NCBI RefSeq assembly: GCF_034432235.1
Contig: NZ_DAOUCJ010000007.1
Coordinates: forward strand, 1 to 45,553
DNA from: Thermoflexus sp.
Lineage (GTDB): Bacteria > Chloroflexota > Anaerolineae > Thermoflexales > Thermoflexaceae
Reading direction: 5' to 3'
Length of the DNA stretch: 45,553 nt
Below, one piece after another: positions 23,919-32,747 of the stretch. The notes beneath the pieces are model-generated. The model saw only the letters and a program-made list of their open reading frames with translations. It searched no databases and was not told where the DNA came from. The stretch's first letter is position 1, and each line of letters starts with the position of its first letter. Both the position numbers and the translations under genes were made by a program.

Positions 23919-25424
23919 TCACCTCCGGGGCTCCGGCGCCCCGGCTTCATCGATCAGGCGTCGAGCGAGGGCGAGGGCTTCCTCCCGCGTGGTGATCTCG
24001 CCCGCCGCCTGGGCCTCGCGGATCGCCTCCAGAATACGGCCGATCTGCGGGCCCTCCGGCACCCCCATGGCCAGAAGATCCTCCCCTCGAACCAGGGGAA
24101 CCGGCCGGACGAACCGCTCCGGCGCCTCGAAAAAGGCCCGCCACAGAGCCCGCGCGGTCTCCAGTCGGGGGGTCCAGACCGCATCGGTCAGGGTCGGACC
24201 CCAGACCGCCAGGGTATCCGCCAGGGCCAGCAGGGCCAGATCCACACCTCGCTCCCCCACCTCCCGGAAAAACCGATAGATCGCCCGCGGCGTGAGCCGT
24301 CCCCGCGCCAGCCCGTGCGGCCACATGTGATGGCGGACCATCACCTCGACCTCCTCGATCTCATCATTGCTGAAGCGGAGGGCCTCCAGGCGATGGGCGG
24401 CCCATTCCGCCCCCACCCGTTCATGGCTGATGAACCGCACCCGCCCATCCGGCTCCACCGTCCGGGTCGCCGGTTTCCCGATATCGTGCAGCAACGCGGC
24501 CAGCAACAACAAGGCCCGGCGGGGGTGATCGATCGCCACTTCTTCCTCCCAGCGAGCGACAAAGCGCTCCCACCATGGAGCCATCGCGGCCTCGATCTCC
24601 GCCCATCGCGGCGGGAGATCATACCATTCGGGCGACGCCATCCGGCTTCCCAGCAACCGTTCCATCGCGGCAACCGTCCGCAGCGTGTGCTCATAGACGT
24701 CCCACACGTGGGGTGGGCTCTGACCCACACCGCGCAGATTCGCCACCTCGGGCAGCACCTCGGGGAGGATCCCCAGGGTTTCCATCCGCCGCAGGCTGCG
24801 GACGACGGGGGGGATCATCAGGATTTTGACCAGCTCCTCCCGCACCCGCTCCGGGGCGACCCGGGCCAGCCCGGGGAGCGCTTCCTGGAGCGCCTGCTCC
24901 GTCTCCGTCGTCATCCGCAGCCCGAACTCCGCTTCGAAGCGGACCGCCCGGAGGATCCGGACGGGGTCCTGATGGAAGGCATCCGGGGCGCAGAGGCGCA
25001 ACCGCCCAGCCTGCAGGTCCTCCATCCCCCTCAAGGGATCGAAAGGAACAAACGGCCCCGCGCCGAGGAATGCATCGAGGTCGACCATCATGGCATTGAT
25101 GGTGAAATCGCGGCGCCGGAGATCCTCCTCCCAGGAGGCACCCTCCCGTCGGGTGAGGTCGACATAGAACCGGCGGCCCTCGGGGCTTCGCCAGACCACC
25201 CGTCCGAACTCCCGCCGGGCGTCGAGGATGTAGAAGAACCCGCCGATCCGATCGGCCAGGGCGCGGGCCAGGCGCAAGGCCGGGCCGACCACCACCACAT
25301 CGAAATCGTTCGGCTCCCGGCCGATCAGACGATCCCGCACCGCCCCACCGACCACCCGGGCCTCATAGAGGCTTTCGTCCAGCAGGCGCTTCAGCGGCTC
25401 CAGCAGCGCTCGGGGCATGCGCAA
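23919..25424 (-). CDS. cca: CCA-adding tRNA nucleotidyltransferase with HD domain
   Basis: A 501-residue class II polymerase-beta-type nucleotidyltransferase that builds or repairs the CCA end of tRNA. The catalytic motif is ARVVGGAVRDRLIGREPNDF followed by DVVVVG (residues ~22-47). RRRDFTINAMMVD (~103-115) and DPVRILRAVRFEAEF (~150-164) are the family's nucleotide-recognition segments. An HD domain follows, with LLAALLHDIGKPATR (~290-305). The C-terminal ~100 residues hold helical repeats. It could act in CC- or A-addition only, but a single gene of this form usually does all three. Confidence 0.92.
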   Translation of the reverse strand: MRMPRALLEPLKRLLDESLYEARVVGGAVRDRLIGREPNDFDVVVVGPALRLARALADRIGGFFYILDARREFGRVVWRSPEGRRFYVDLTRREGASWEEDLRRRDFTINAMMVDLDAFLGAGPFVPFDPLRGMEDLQAGRLRLCAPDAFHQDPVRILRAVRFEAEFGLRMTTETEQALQEALPGLARVAPERVREELVKILMIPPVVRSLRRMETLGILPEVLPEVANLRGVGQSPPHVWDVYEHTLRTVAAMERLLGSRMASPEWYDLPPRWAEIEAAMAPWWERFVARWEEEVAIDHPRRALLLLAALLHDIGKPATRTVEPDGRVRFISHERVGAEWAAHRLEALRFSNDEIEEVEVMVRHHMWPHGLARGRLTPRAIYRFFREVGERGVDLALLALADTLAVWGPTLTDAVWTPRLETARALWRAFFEAPERFVRPVPLVRGEDLLAMGVPEGPQIGRILEAIREAQAAGEITTREEALALARRLIDEAGAPEPRR

Positions 25425-25582
25425 CTCCGGCCATGGGAAGAGCTACGCTGTCGATTTTACCCCAGGGGGATAGGAAGACCGGGTGAAGCGCCTTCGATGC
25501 TCCGTCCACTCCCACGCCTCATGGGAAAACCGGCCGCTATCATCCTCATGGACACCCTTCAGCCCCAGCATCCGGAGGAGCC

Positions 25583-28033
25583 ATGCCTCGAATCTCACGC
25601 CTGATCCTGACGGCGCTTCTGGGCCTCAGCGGGATGATCCTGCTCGCTCTGCTCCCCCCGGTCATCCAGCGCTCCCAGGCGGAAACCCCGGGGGTATGGA
25701 TCACAGCGGTCCATCCCGATGGCGTATTTTCCGGCGAGCCGGATGAAGCCGTCCAGCTGACCGCCTTCGGACCCGGGCCTGTGGATCTGAGCGGATGGAG
25801 CCTGCGCGACCGCCTGACGGGGACCGGAGGGTTGCGGTTCCCCTCGGGGTTCACCATCGCCCCGGGGGCGTCGATCTGGGTGGCTCACCACGCGCTTTCC
25901 TTCACACTGGCCTTCGGGCATCCACCGGACGCCGCCGTCTTCACCGACGGCCTGGAGACCGTGCGCCCGGTGAGCGGGGTGTGGCCCGGCTTCGCCAATT
26001 CCGGCGATGAGGTGGCGCTTCGGGATTCCACCGGGGCGCTGGTCGACGCGGTGCTTTACGGCGAAGGATACACGGAAACCATCGGATGGCACGGTCCTCT
26101 GGTTCGAGCTTACAGCATCCCGGGAACCCGGAGTGAAGGCCGGATCCTGTTCCGTCGCTTCGATCCTTCTACAGGGCTTCCCATCGACACGGATACCGCG
26201 GACGACTGGGCCAGCGATGCCCGGGATCCATGGCAGGGGCGCCGGGTCCGCTTCCCGGGATGGGCGCCGGAACGCTATGAACGGCCGCTGCGGATCACCG
26301 GGACGATCCCGATGACGCTCATCGTGGCTCCCGATCACGCCTTCGAGGCCGTCGCCGCCTGGATCGACGGCGCCCGGGTTTCCATCCGCGGGGAGATGTT
26401 CACCTTTGAGCATCCTCGGCTGGCCGAGCGGCTGGCCGCGGCCGCGCGGCGGGGCGTCTCCGTCACCATGCTCCTGGAAGGGACGCCCCCTGGTGGGATC
26501 ACGGACGATGAGCGCTACGCCTGCCGGCTTCTGCGCGAGGCGGGCGGCCAGTGCCTGATCATGCGGAACGCGCCGGCGGCGATCCCGCCCGCGATGCGCC
26601 GCTACGCTTACGCCCACGCCAAGTTCCTGGTCCGGGATGACCAGGGAGTGCTGATCGGGACAGAGAACCTGAGCCCCCGGGCCATGCCGGATGATCCGAA
26701 GGGGGATGGAACGGAGGGTCAGCGGGGCGTGCTGGTGGCGTTCGAATCCCCTGAGGCCGCCGCCTTTCTGAACGAACTGTTCCGCCGGGACACGGATCCG
26801 ATCTTCCGGGATGTGGCGCCGCTGACGGAAAATCCCCCGCCGACCTACACTCCGCCCATCACCCTGGGCGGAAGCGCTTACCCGGTCCGTTTCCCGGAAC
26901 CGATCCCGATCATCGCAACGGATCTCGCCCTCATCATCGGTCCGGAGGGGATGCTGAATCTGAATGTCGGCCTGTGGCCGCTGCTCCGGGAAGCGGGCGC
27001 GGGAGATCGAATCGAAGCCCAGCAGCTGACCATGCCGGCGTGGTGGGGGCCGGGCGCCGCCGATCCGGCCAGCGCGCCCATCATCTCCCCCAATCTCTAC
27101 CTCACCGCGCTGATCGAGGCGGCGGATCGCGGCGCATCGGTGCGCCTGCTGCTGGATCGCTTTTACGATGATCCCACAGCGTCCCGCAACAACGCGGCGA
27201 CGATCGCGTGGATCGAAACCCTGCGAACGCTTCGGCCGACCCTTTCCGATACCCTCCAGGCGCGCCTGGGGAACCCGGGCGGGCGAGGCCTGCATAACAA
27301 GATGACCCTCATCCGCCTTCGAGGGGAGCCCTATATCCTCCTGAGCTCGGCCAACGGCACCGAGACCTCTCACAAGCTGAACCGGGAGCTAACGCTTCTC
27401 TTCCGATCGGAGGAAGGGTTCGCCGCCCTGAGCGAGCTGTTCCGCTTCGACTGGGAGCTCGCCCGGCCCAAGGTGTATCTCCCCCTGGTCTTTCAGGGCT
27501 ACCGGCCGCCCCACCTGCTGATCAGCGAGGTGCTGGTCAATGCCTTGGGGGTCGATCCGAACGAAGAGTGGGTGGAACTGTATCATCCGGGCGGCGCCCC
27601 GCTGGATCTCTCAGGCTACGGGATCGGCGACGCGGCGGCCCCGGGGGACTACGAAGGGATGTATCGCTTTCCCGCCGGCACCGTCCTCGGGCCCGGGCAG
27701 GTCATCGTGGTGGCCGTGTCCGCCCAGGCGTTCTCCGCCCGCTATGGGGTTCTCCCGAACTTCGAGCTGGCGGGGACGGATCCGCGGGTCCCGGATCTCA
27801 TCCCGGATCCCGGCTGGGGGCGGGGCTCGTGGAACCTGAACAACACCCAGGATGAGGTCGTTCTGATCGGCCCGGAGGGGGAAATCGATCGGGTGGAATG
27901 GGGAAGCGCGCCGCGTTGCCCCGCCCCACCCCGGGGCCAGAGCCTGGAGCGCTTCCCGGCGAACCGGGATATGGACACATGCGCCGACTGGCGGATCCAG
28001 GCGTTCCCATCGCCCGGCATGGTCCCTCGCTGA
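25583..28033 (+). CDS. Exported phospholipase D-like protein with two lamin-tail domains
   Basis: An 816-residue exported protein. Residues 1-~33 are a signal peptide (LILTALLGLSGMILLALLP). The first lamin-tail domain (~38-155) includes ISAV-like VWITAVHPDGVFSGEPDEAV. Two PLD half-sites follow: one with AHAKFLVRDDQGVLIGTENL (H-x-K-x4-D, ~345-365) and one with GLHNKMTLIRLRGEPYILLS (H-x-K, ~570-590). A second lamin-tail domain (~645-775) begins LLISEVLVNALGVDPNEEWV. The pair of HKD sites could form one PLD active site. The second site has a Leu/Arg stretch where the Asp is expected, so activity is uncertain. Substrate may be extracellular DNA or lipid. Confidence 0.85.
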   Translation: MPRISRLILTALLGLSGMILLALLPPVIQRSQAETPGVWITAVHPDGVFSGEPDEAVQLTAFGPGPVDLSGWSLRDRLTGTGGLRFPSGFTIAPGASIWVAHHALSFTLAFGHPPDAAVFTDGLETVRPVSGVWPGFANSGDEVALRDSTGALVDAVLYGEGYTETIGWHGPLVRAYSIPGTRSEGRILFRRFDPSTGLPIDTDTADDWASDARDPWQGRRVRFPGWAPERYERPLRITGTIPMTLIVAPDHAFEAVAAWIDGARVSIRGEMFTFEHPRLAERLAAAARRGVSVTMLLEGTPPGGITDDERYACRLLREAGGQCLIMRNAPAAIPPAMRRYAYAHAKFLVRDDQGVLIGTENLSPRAMPDDPKGDGTEGQRGVLVAFESPEAAAFLNELFRRDTDPIFRDVAPLTENPPPTYTPPITLGGSAYPVRFPEPIPIIATDLALIIGPEGMLNLNVGLWPLLREAGAGDRIEAQQLTMPAWWGPGAADPASAPIISPNLYLTALIEAADRGASVRLLLDRFYDDPTASRNNAATIAWIETLRTLRPTLSDTLQARLGNPGGRGLHNKMTLIRLRGEPYILLSSANGTETSHKLNRELTLLFRSEEGFAALSELFRFDWELARPKVYLPLVFQGYRPPHLLISEVLVNALGVDPNEEWVELYHPGGAPLDLSGYGIGDAAAPGDYEGMYRFPAGTVLGPGQVIVVAVSAQAFSARYGVLPNFELAGTDPRVPDLIPDPGWGRGSWNLNNTQDEVVLIGPEGEIDRVEWGSAPRCPAPPRGQSLERFPANRDMDTCADWRIQAFPSPGMVPR

Positions 28034-28082
28034 AGGAAGAAAACCCCTGGACCCAGGCCGAGCGGTGTAGATTTCCAGCAAT

Positions 28083-28100
28083 AGAAAGCGCGAGCTTTCT
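28083..28100 (+). terminator. Hairpin downstream of the PLD-type gene
   Basis: AGAAAGC and GCTTTCT form a 7-bp stem with a GCGA tetraloop, 50 bp after the preceding stop. It lacks a clean T-tract, so it may be a weak or processed terminator. Confidence 0.3.
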
Positions 28101-28242
28101 CTGGATGATCCACCCGCGAGGAGCCGCGCAGGCTATACAGGCTATAGTGGAAGGAGAAAGCGGCTTCCCACCGGAAACATTTGGGGCAGAGGGGGATGTC
28201 TTCGGCGCGCCAACCCTTCGGGATGAGCTCAGGAGGCTCGAG

Positions 28243-28468
28243 ATGCGAGGGGTTACGGTTGCGTCAGGCCAGGACCCAGCTCTCCCGCCTGCTGGAGGAC
28301 GTGCAACGAGGGGAGGTGATGATCATCGCCCGGGGCCGCACCCCGATCGCCCGGCTGGTGCCTTATGAAGAAGCGAACCGACGCCCGCTGGGATTCGTGC
28401 CCGGCCGGCTGGACGAGGCTTTCTTCGAACCACTACCCGAAGAGGAGCTTGCAAAATGGGAAGCCAAG
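28243..28468 (+). pseudogene. Phd/YefM-type antitoxin, frameshifted, no toxin partner
   Basis: The frame with QARTQLSRLLEDVQRGEVMI, IARGRTPIARLVPYEE and EAFFEPLPEEELAKWE matches type II antitoxins of the Phd/YefM kind. The natural start, ATG 28243 with AGGAGG at 28231-28236, gives MRGVTV and is then out of frame by one base at about 28261. A TTG at 28259 could still start the main frame. No stop occurs in this frame before it enters the 3' end of smc, and no toxin gene follows. I read it as a decayed orphan. The ~200 bp before it contain a tandem CAGGCTATA pair (28129-28146). Confidence 0.6.
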
Positions 28469-28513
28469 CGGGAATCGAAGTCACCTTGTCCGGCCCCCGA
28501 GGGAGAGCCGCCC

Positions 28514-31500
28514 TCATTTCGCCATCATCCTCTCCGCCTCCTCCAGGCGGAGGCTGAGGACCTGCGAGGTGCCATCCGGCCGCAAGGTCACGCCATACAG
28601 GACGTCGGCGGCCTCCACGGTGCCCCGGTTGTGGGTGATGAGGATGAACTGGGTCCGCCCGGAGAGCCGGCGGATCATCTCCCGGAACCGCCCGATGTTC
28701 GCCTCGTCCAGCGCCGCGTCCGCCTCGTCCAGGACCACAAAGGGCGAAGGGCGGACTTTCAGGAGGGCGAAGATGAGAGCAGTAGCGGTCAGGGCCTTTT
28801 CTCCCCCGGAGAGCATCGTCAGGCTCTGGGTTCGCTTCCCGGGAACCCGCACGAAGATCTCCACCCCTGCCTGATCCCAGCTCTCCGCCTCGGTGAGCGT
28901 CAGGCGGGCGTTGCCGCCTCCGAACAGCTCAACGAACGTCTCCTTGAAGGCGCGCCCCACGGCCCGGAAGGTTTCCATAAACGCCTGCTGCATCTGCTGG
29001 TCCAGCGCCGTGACGGTCTGCTGAAAGGAGGCCGCCGCCGCCTCCAGATCCGCGACCTGGGCTGTGAGGAACGCATGGCGTTCCTGCAACGCAGCGTATT
29101 CAGACGCCGCCTCCGGGTTGATCGGCCCCAGGCGTCGCAACGCCTGACGGAGGGAGTCCACCTGCGCTTCCAGCGCCTCCAGCGGCTCCGCCGCGTCGGC
29201 CTCCCGGATCCATGCCTCCAGATCCATCTCCGAGTCATCGAGGTGACGCCACTCCTCCCGGAGGGCCTGTTCAAAGGCGTGGACCTCCCCCTCCCAGCGC
29301 ACGACTTCCAGTCGGGCGGCGTGGACTTGCTCCTCCAGCGACCGGCCGGCTTCCCGGAGCTGCTCTACCTCTTTCCACGCCGCTTCGAACTCTGATTCGG
29401 CTTTCAGGAGCGCCGCCATCGCCTGGGCCCGCTGCGCTTCCGTATCCTGCAGGCGGGCGGCAAGCTCCTGGCGCAGACGCTGCAACGGCTCCCGCTCCGC
29501 CTCCAGCGCCGCGCGCATGGCATCGTCCGCTTCCATCGAGCGCATCGCCTCCTCCGCCTCCACCGCCCGCAGGGCCTCTTCATGCTGGGCGATCCGCTCC
29601 TCCACCCGACGGCGCTGCTCCTCCAGCCACCGTTCCTCCGCCTGCAGACGGGACAGGTCCGCCTCGATCCGCTCAAGGCCCAGCGCGGCGATCGCCCCGT
29701 CGATCTCCTCCCGCGCCGCCTCCAGCGCCCGCTGTTCTTCCTGGAGCGATCCCATGCGGCGTCCCAGCTCCTCATATTCCGCCTCCATCTGCGCCCGTTG
29801 CGGATCCCCTGCCGCGATCTCGTGTTCCAGCGACGACAGCGATCGGGCGATGTCCTGAAGCTCCTCCTCCAGCGCATAGATCCGACGCTGCAGCTCCTCC
29901 TGACGGGCCCGGGCGGCCCGATACGCTTCCTCCAGAGCCGCCCACTCCTCATGGACCTGTTTCCAGCGGGCCAGGCTCGCCTGGAGGGCCTCTTCGGCCT
30001 GACGGGATGCCTGTCGGGCGGCTTCGAGCTGTTCTGGAAGCGACCGCCACGCCCGCTCCTGGGCCAGCCACACCACCTCAGGAGCCGTGTATCGGCCGAT
30101 CCACAGGATCCCCTTCCCCCCGATCCGCTCGCCATCCCGGGTGAGGATCTGCGCCACGCGGGGCAGCCGGGGCCAGAGGGCGACCGCCTGCTCCCAGGTA
30201 TCCGTCAGCCAGATCCCTTCCAGATGGCGCTCCAGCCAGGCCTGCAGACGGGGCTCCCGCGCTCGCAGGATCGCCATCGCCGGGCGGGCCGGAAGGGCCG
30301 GCCTGCCCGCAGGGAAAGCGATCCCCTCCCCAATGCGCCCGCGAATCCGGGGCCTCCGCTCGAAGCGCAGCGCCTCCAGGACCACCACCGGGAGGCTGCG
30401 GCGAACCCGGGGGCGGATGCACTCCAGGGCCGCTGCGTCCCGGACCACCAGGGCCTGGAGGAGCGGCCCCAGGATCGCGGCCGCGGCCGTCTCCCAGCCG
30501 GGCTCGATCTCCAGGAAGTCGATCAAGCGCCCCATCACCCCGGGGAGGCCCGCGGAAAGCAGGGCCTGCAGATCCGCGTTCCCCCCTTCCGGTTCCTCTC
30601 GATGGCGAAGAACGTTCTCCAGGTAAGCCTGCCAGTAATCCTGCTGAGCCCGGGCCTGAGCGGCCGCCTCCCGGGCCCGTTCCACTTCCGCCTCGACTTC
30701 GTCCAGCTGAAGGCGGATCCGGGCGCGCTGGCGCTCCATCTCCTCCAGGGCGGACGATACGGCGCGCAGCTCCTCACGGATCCGCTCCCGCTCCCGAAGC
30801 CGATCCATCTGCTCCTGGATCTTGCGGGCGTGCAGCGCCCTTTGCTGGGCGGCCCGCTTTTCCCGCTCCGCGAGGGATTCCTCCAGCGCGGCCCGGCGAC
30901 GAGCGATCCGGGCGGCCTCTGCCTCCCGCTGGCGCAGGGCCTCCTGAAGCTCCGCGCGTTGCCGGCGGAGGTCTTCCGCGCGCCCGCGCCGCTCCTCGTA
31001 GAGGGCCTCCAGGGCGTGCCGCCGCTCCTGGAGAGCCCGGAGCTGGCTTTCGAGCGCTTCCCGTTCCGTCTCCAGCGTCTCGCGCATAGAGGCCAGGGCG
31101 CGGCGACGGGCCTGGAGGGCTTCGTATTGCTCCCGACGGGCTTTCTCCTGTTCCACGATCGCCTGAAGTCCCTCCTCCACGGCCTGCAGCTGCTCCTGGA
31201 TCGCGGCGGCTTCCTGCTGGAGCTTTTCCCGCATGGCTTCCAGCTCGGCCATGGTCGCCTGCAGACGGCGGATCCGCTCCCGGATCGCCAGGGCATGCTG
31301 TTCCGCGAGGGCCTGGCGGTCCTGATGCTGGGCCCGTTCGGCCTCCACCTCCGCCAGCGCCCGGCGGGCGGCCTCCAGGCTTTCCCGGAGCCGGGCCATC
31401 CGGCGGGCGGCCCAGCGACGCCACTGTTCTTTGAGCTGAGAGCGGAGCGCCTCATACTGGCGGGCCCGTTCCGCCTGGCGGCGGAGGCTGTTCATCCGCG

Positions 31501-32098
31501 GGGTGATCTCCGCGAGCAGATCGCGGATCCGGGCCAGGTTCTGCCGGGTGGCCTCCAGGCGCCGCAACGCCTCCTCCCGCTTCATCCGGTAGAGGGCGAT
31601 CCCCGCCGCCTCCTCGAACAACGCCCGGCGCTCCTCCGGCCGCATCCGGAGCACCTCATCCACCACCCCCTGCCCGATCACCGTGTAAGTCCGCCGGGCC
31701 AGGGGAGTGGACCCCAGGAGCTCCTGGATGTCCCGCAGGCGCACCCGGTTCCCGTTCAGAAAGTATTCGCCTTCTCCATCCCGGTAGACCCGGCGGGTGA
31801 GGGCGATCTCTGCGAATTCCAGCGGGAGCTCGCCGTCGGTGTTATCGAAGATCAGGGTGACCTCCGCCATCCCGGCGCGGGGTCGCTGATCGCTGCCCGC
31901 GAAAATCAGATCCTCCCCCCGCCGGACCCGGAGGGTGGAGAGGCTCTGCTCCCCGAGGACCCAGCGGATGGCCTCCGCGATGTTGCTTTTGCCGCTCCCG
32001 TTGGGGCCCACGATCGCCGTCACCTGCCCCGGGAACTCGAGGCGGGTGGGATCGGCGAAGCTCTTGAAGCCGTGCAGCTCGATCGCCTGGAGTCGCAC
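28514..32098 (-). CDS. smc: Chromosome segregation ATPase SMC
   Basis: A 1194-residue SMC protein that compacts and separates chromosomes with ScpA/ScpB (not in the window). N-terminal head: MRLQAIELHGFKSFADPTRL and Walker A GPNGSGKSN (~32-40). Then a long coiled coil, the hinge (~505-640, around GLPGVMGRLIDFLEIEPGWE), a return coiled coil, and the C-terminal head with the ABC signature LSGGEKALTATALIFALL and Walker B FVVLDEADAALDE. The start is GTG 32098 after GGAGGGAGGG. Full length for the family. Its stop overlaps the expected end of the decayed antitoxin frame. Confidence 0.96.
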   Translation of the reverse strand: MRLQAIELHGFKSFADPTRLEFPGQVTAIVGPNGSGKSNIAEAIRWVLGEQSLSTLRVRRGEDLIFAGSDQRPRAGMAEVTLIFDNTDGELPLEFAEIALTRRVYRDGEGEYFLNGNRVRLRDIQELLGSTPLARRTYTVIGQGVVDEVLRMRPEERRALFEEAAGIALYRMKREEALRRLEATRQNLARIRDLLAEITPRMNSLRRQAERARQYEALRSQLKEQWRRWAARRMARLRESLEAARRALAEVEAERAQHQDRQALAEQHALAIRERIRRLQATMAELEAMREKLQQEAAAIQEQLQAVEEGLQAIVEQEKARREQYEALQARRRALASMRETLETEREALESQLRALQERRHALEALYEERRGRAEDLRRQRAELQEALRQREAEAARIARRRAALEESLAEREKRAAQQRALHARKIQEQMDRLRERERIREELRAVSSALEEMERQRARIRLQLDEVEAEVERAREAAAQARAQQDYWQAYLENVLRHREEPEGGNADLQALLSAGLPGVMGRLIDFLEIEPGWETAAAAILGPLLQALVVRDAAALECIRPRVRRSLPVVVLEALRFERRPRIRGRIGEGIAFPAGRPALPARPAMAILRAREPRLQAWLERHLEGIWLTDTWEQAVALWPRLPRVAQILTRDGERIGGKGILWIGRYTAPEVVWLAQERAWRSLPEQLEAARQASRQAEEALQASLARWKQVHEEWAALEEAYRAARARQEELQRRIYALEEELQDIARSLSSLEHEIAAGDPQRAQMEAEYEELGRRMGSLQEEQRALEAAREEIDGAIAALGLERIEADLSRLQAEERWLEEQRRRVEERIAQHEEALRAVEAEEAMRSMEADDAMRAALEAEREPLQRLRQELAARLQDTEAQRAQAMAALLKAESEFEAAWKEVEQLREAGRSLEEQVHAARLEVVRWEGEVHAFEQALREEWRHLDDSEMDLEAWIREADAAEPLEALEAQVDSLRQALRRLGPINPEAASEYAALQERHAFLTAQVADLEAAAASFQQTVTALDQQMQQAFMETFRAVGRAFKETFVELFGGGNARLTLTEAESWDQAGVEIFVRVPGKRTQSLTMLSGGEKALTATALIFALLKVRPSPFVVLDEADAALDEANIGRFREMIRRLSGRTQFILITHNRGTVEAADVLYGVTLRPDGTSQVLSLRLEEAERMMAK

Positions 32099-32143
32099 CG
32101 AATCCCTCCCTCCATGGACTTGCAGATCCTGAAACGAGTTTTA

Positions 32144-32149
32144 ATTATA
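32144..32149 (-). promoter_or_regulatory. -10 element of smc
   Basis: A perfect TATAAT on the minus strand, 46 bp before the smc start, with a weak -35 (GGGTCA) 17 bp upstream. It lies in an AT-rich patch unlike its surroundings. Confidence 0.5.
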
Positions 32150-32216
32150 GTGAAAAAGGACGCCGCTGACCCTTTCATCAGGACGTTCAGGCCGGACAGG
32201 CCCAACGCCATAGAGC

Positions 32217-32537
32217 ATGCGCCTGGAGCCGGAGGATGTGCGCTATCTGGGCAGCCCGATGGGCTGGATCGTGTTCCGTGACCTGCGGGATACGGAAGAA
32301 GAGGCGGTGGAAATCCTGCTGGTGGAGGCCAAAACCGGAAAATCCGGTCTGAACGAGCGGCAGCGGCGCCTGCGCCAGGCGGTGCAGGAAGGCCGGGTGC
32401 GGGTGGCGTGGTGGACCGCCAGGCTGGAGCGGGAGATCGATCAGGAGGAAAACCGCCAGGGGATCACATTCCGCGTGCATGTGCGGGAATATGGGGAACG
32501 GATCGGCGAGGGAGGAACCTTGCGGCTCAACCCTTGA
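32217..32537 (+). CDS. Holliday-junction-resolvase-like endonuclease-related protein, N-terminally short
   Basis: A 106-residue protein. RYLGSPMGWIVFRDLRD and ILLVEAKTGKSGLNERQRRL resemble the C-terminal catalytic part of the endonuclease family related to archaeal Holliday junction resolvases (PD-(D/E)XK fold). The E-x-K motif (VEAK) is kept. The usual aspartate in SPVDFIVFD-type sequence is replaced by Gly-Trp (SPMGW), so activity is doubtful unless a neighbouring Asp serves. Family members usually carry ~60-80 more N-terminal residues, often with a membrane segment. An in-frame stop just upstream excludes that here. No ribosome-binding site is evident. Confidence 0.6.
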   Translation: MRLEPEDVRYLGSPMGWIVFRDLRDTEEEAVEILLVEAKTGKSGLNERQRRLRQAVQEGRVRVAWWTARLEREIDQEENRQGITFRVHVREYGERIGEGGTLRLNP

Positions 32538-32620
32538 GGGAGATCCTTCCCTCCGGCGGGAGCCGCGCGGGGAGCGACCCGAATCCCTCAGGTCTTGTCC
32601 CCGGATGGATCCGAATTTAC

Positions 32621-32626
32621 TATGAT
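32621..32626 (+). promoter_or_regulatory. Possible -10 element for the methyltransferase gene
   Basis: TATGAT follows an AT-rich run about 120 bp before the methyltransferase start. No well-spaced -35 is seen (TTGTCC is 20 bp away). Confidence 0.3.
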
Positions 32627-32747
32627 AACCGATGAAGAGACCGGGATCGCCGGGACATGGCTTCCGGCTTCCGGGCCGCGCGCTGCGGAGGGCGGATGTC
32701 GGTCGCCTGCCGCTCTCCGGGCGGGATCTGGAGACAGCCGTCGGGCG

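Noticed and set aside
24315..25604. 429-codon plus-strand open frame opposite cca
   Set aside because: Antisense to a full-length nucleotidyltransferase with HD domain; shadow composition.
29582..32281. 899-codon open frame opposite smc
   Set aside because: Antisense shadow of the smc coiled coil. It is rich in Leu/Pro/Gln/Arg and has no recognisable domain.
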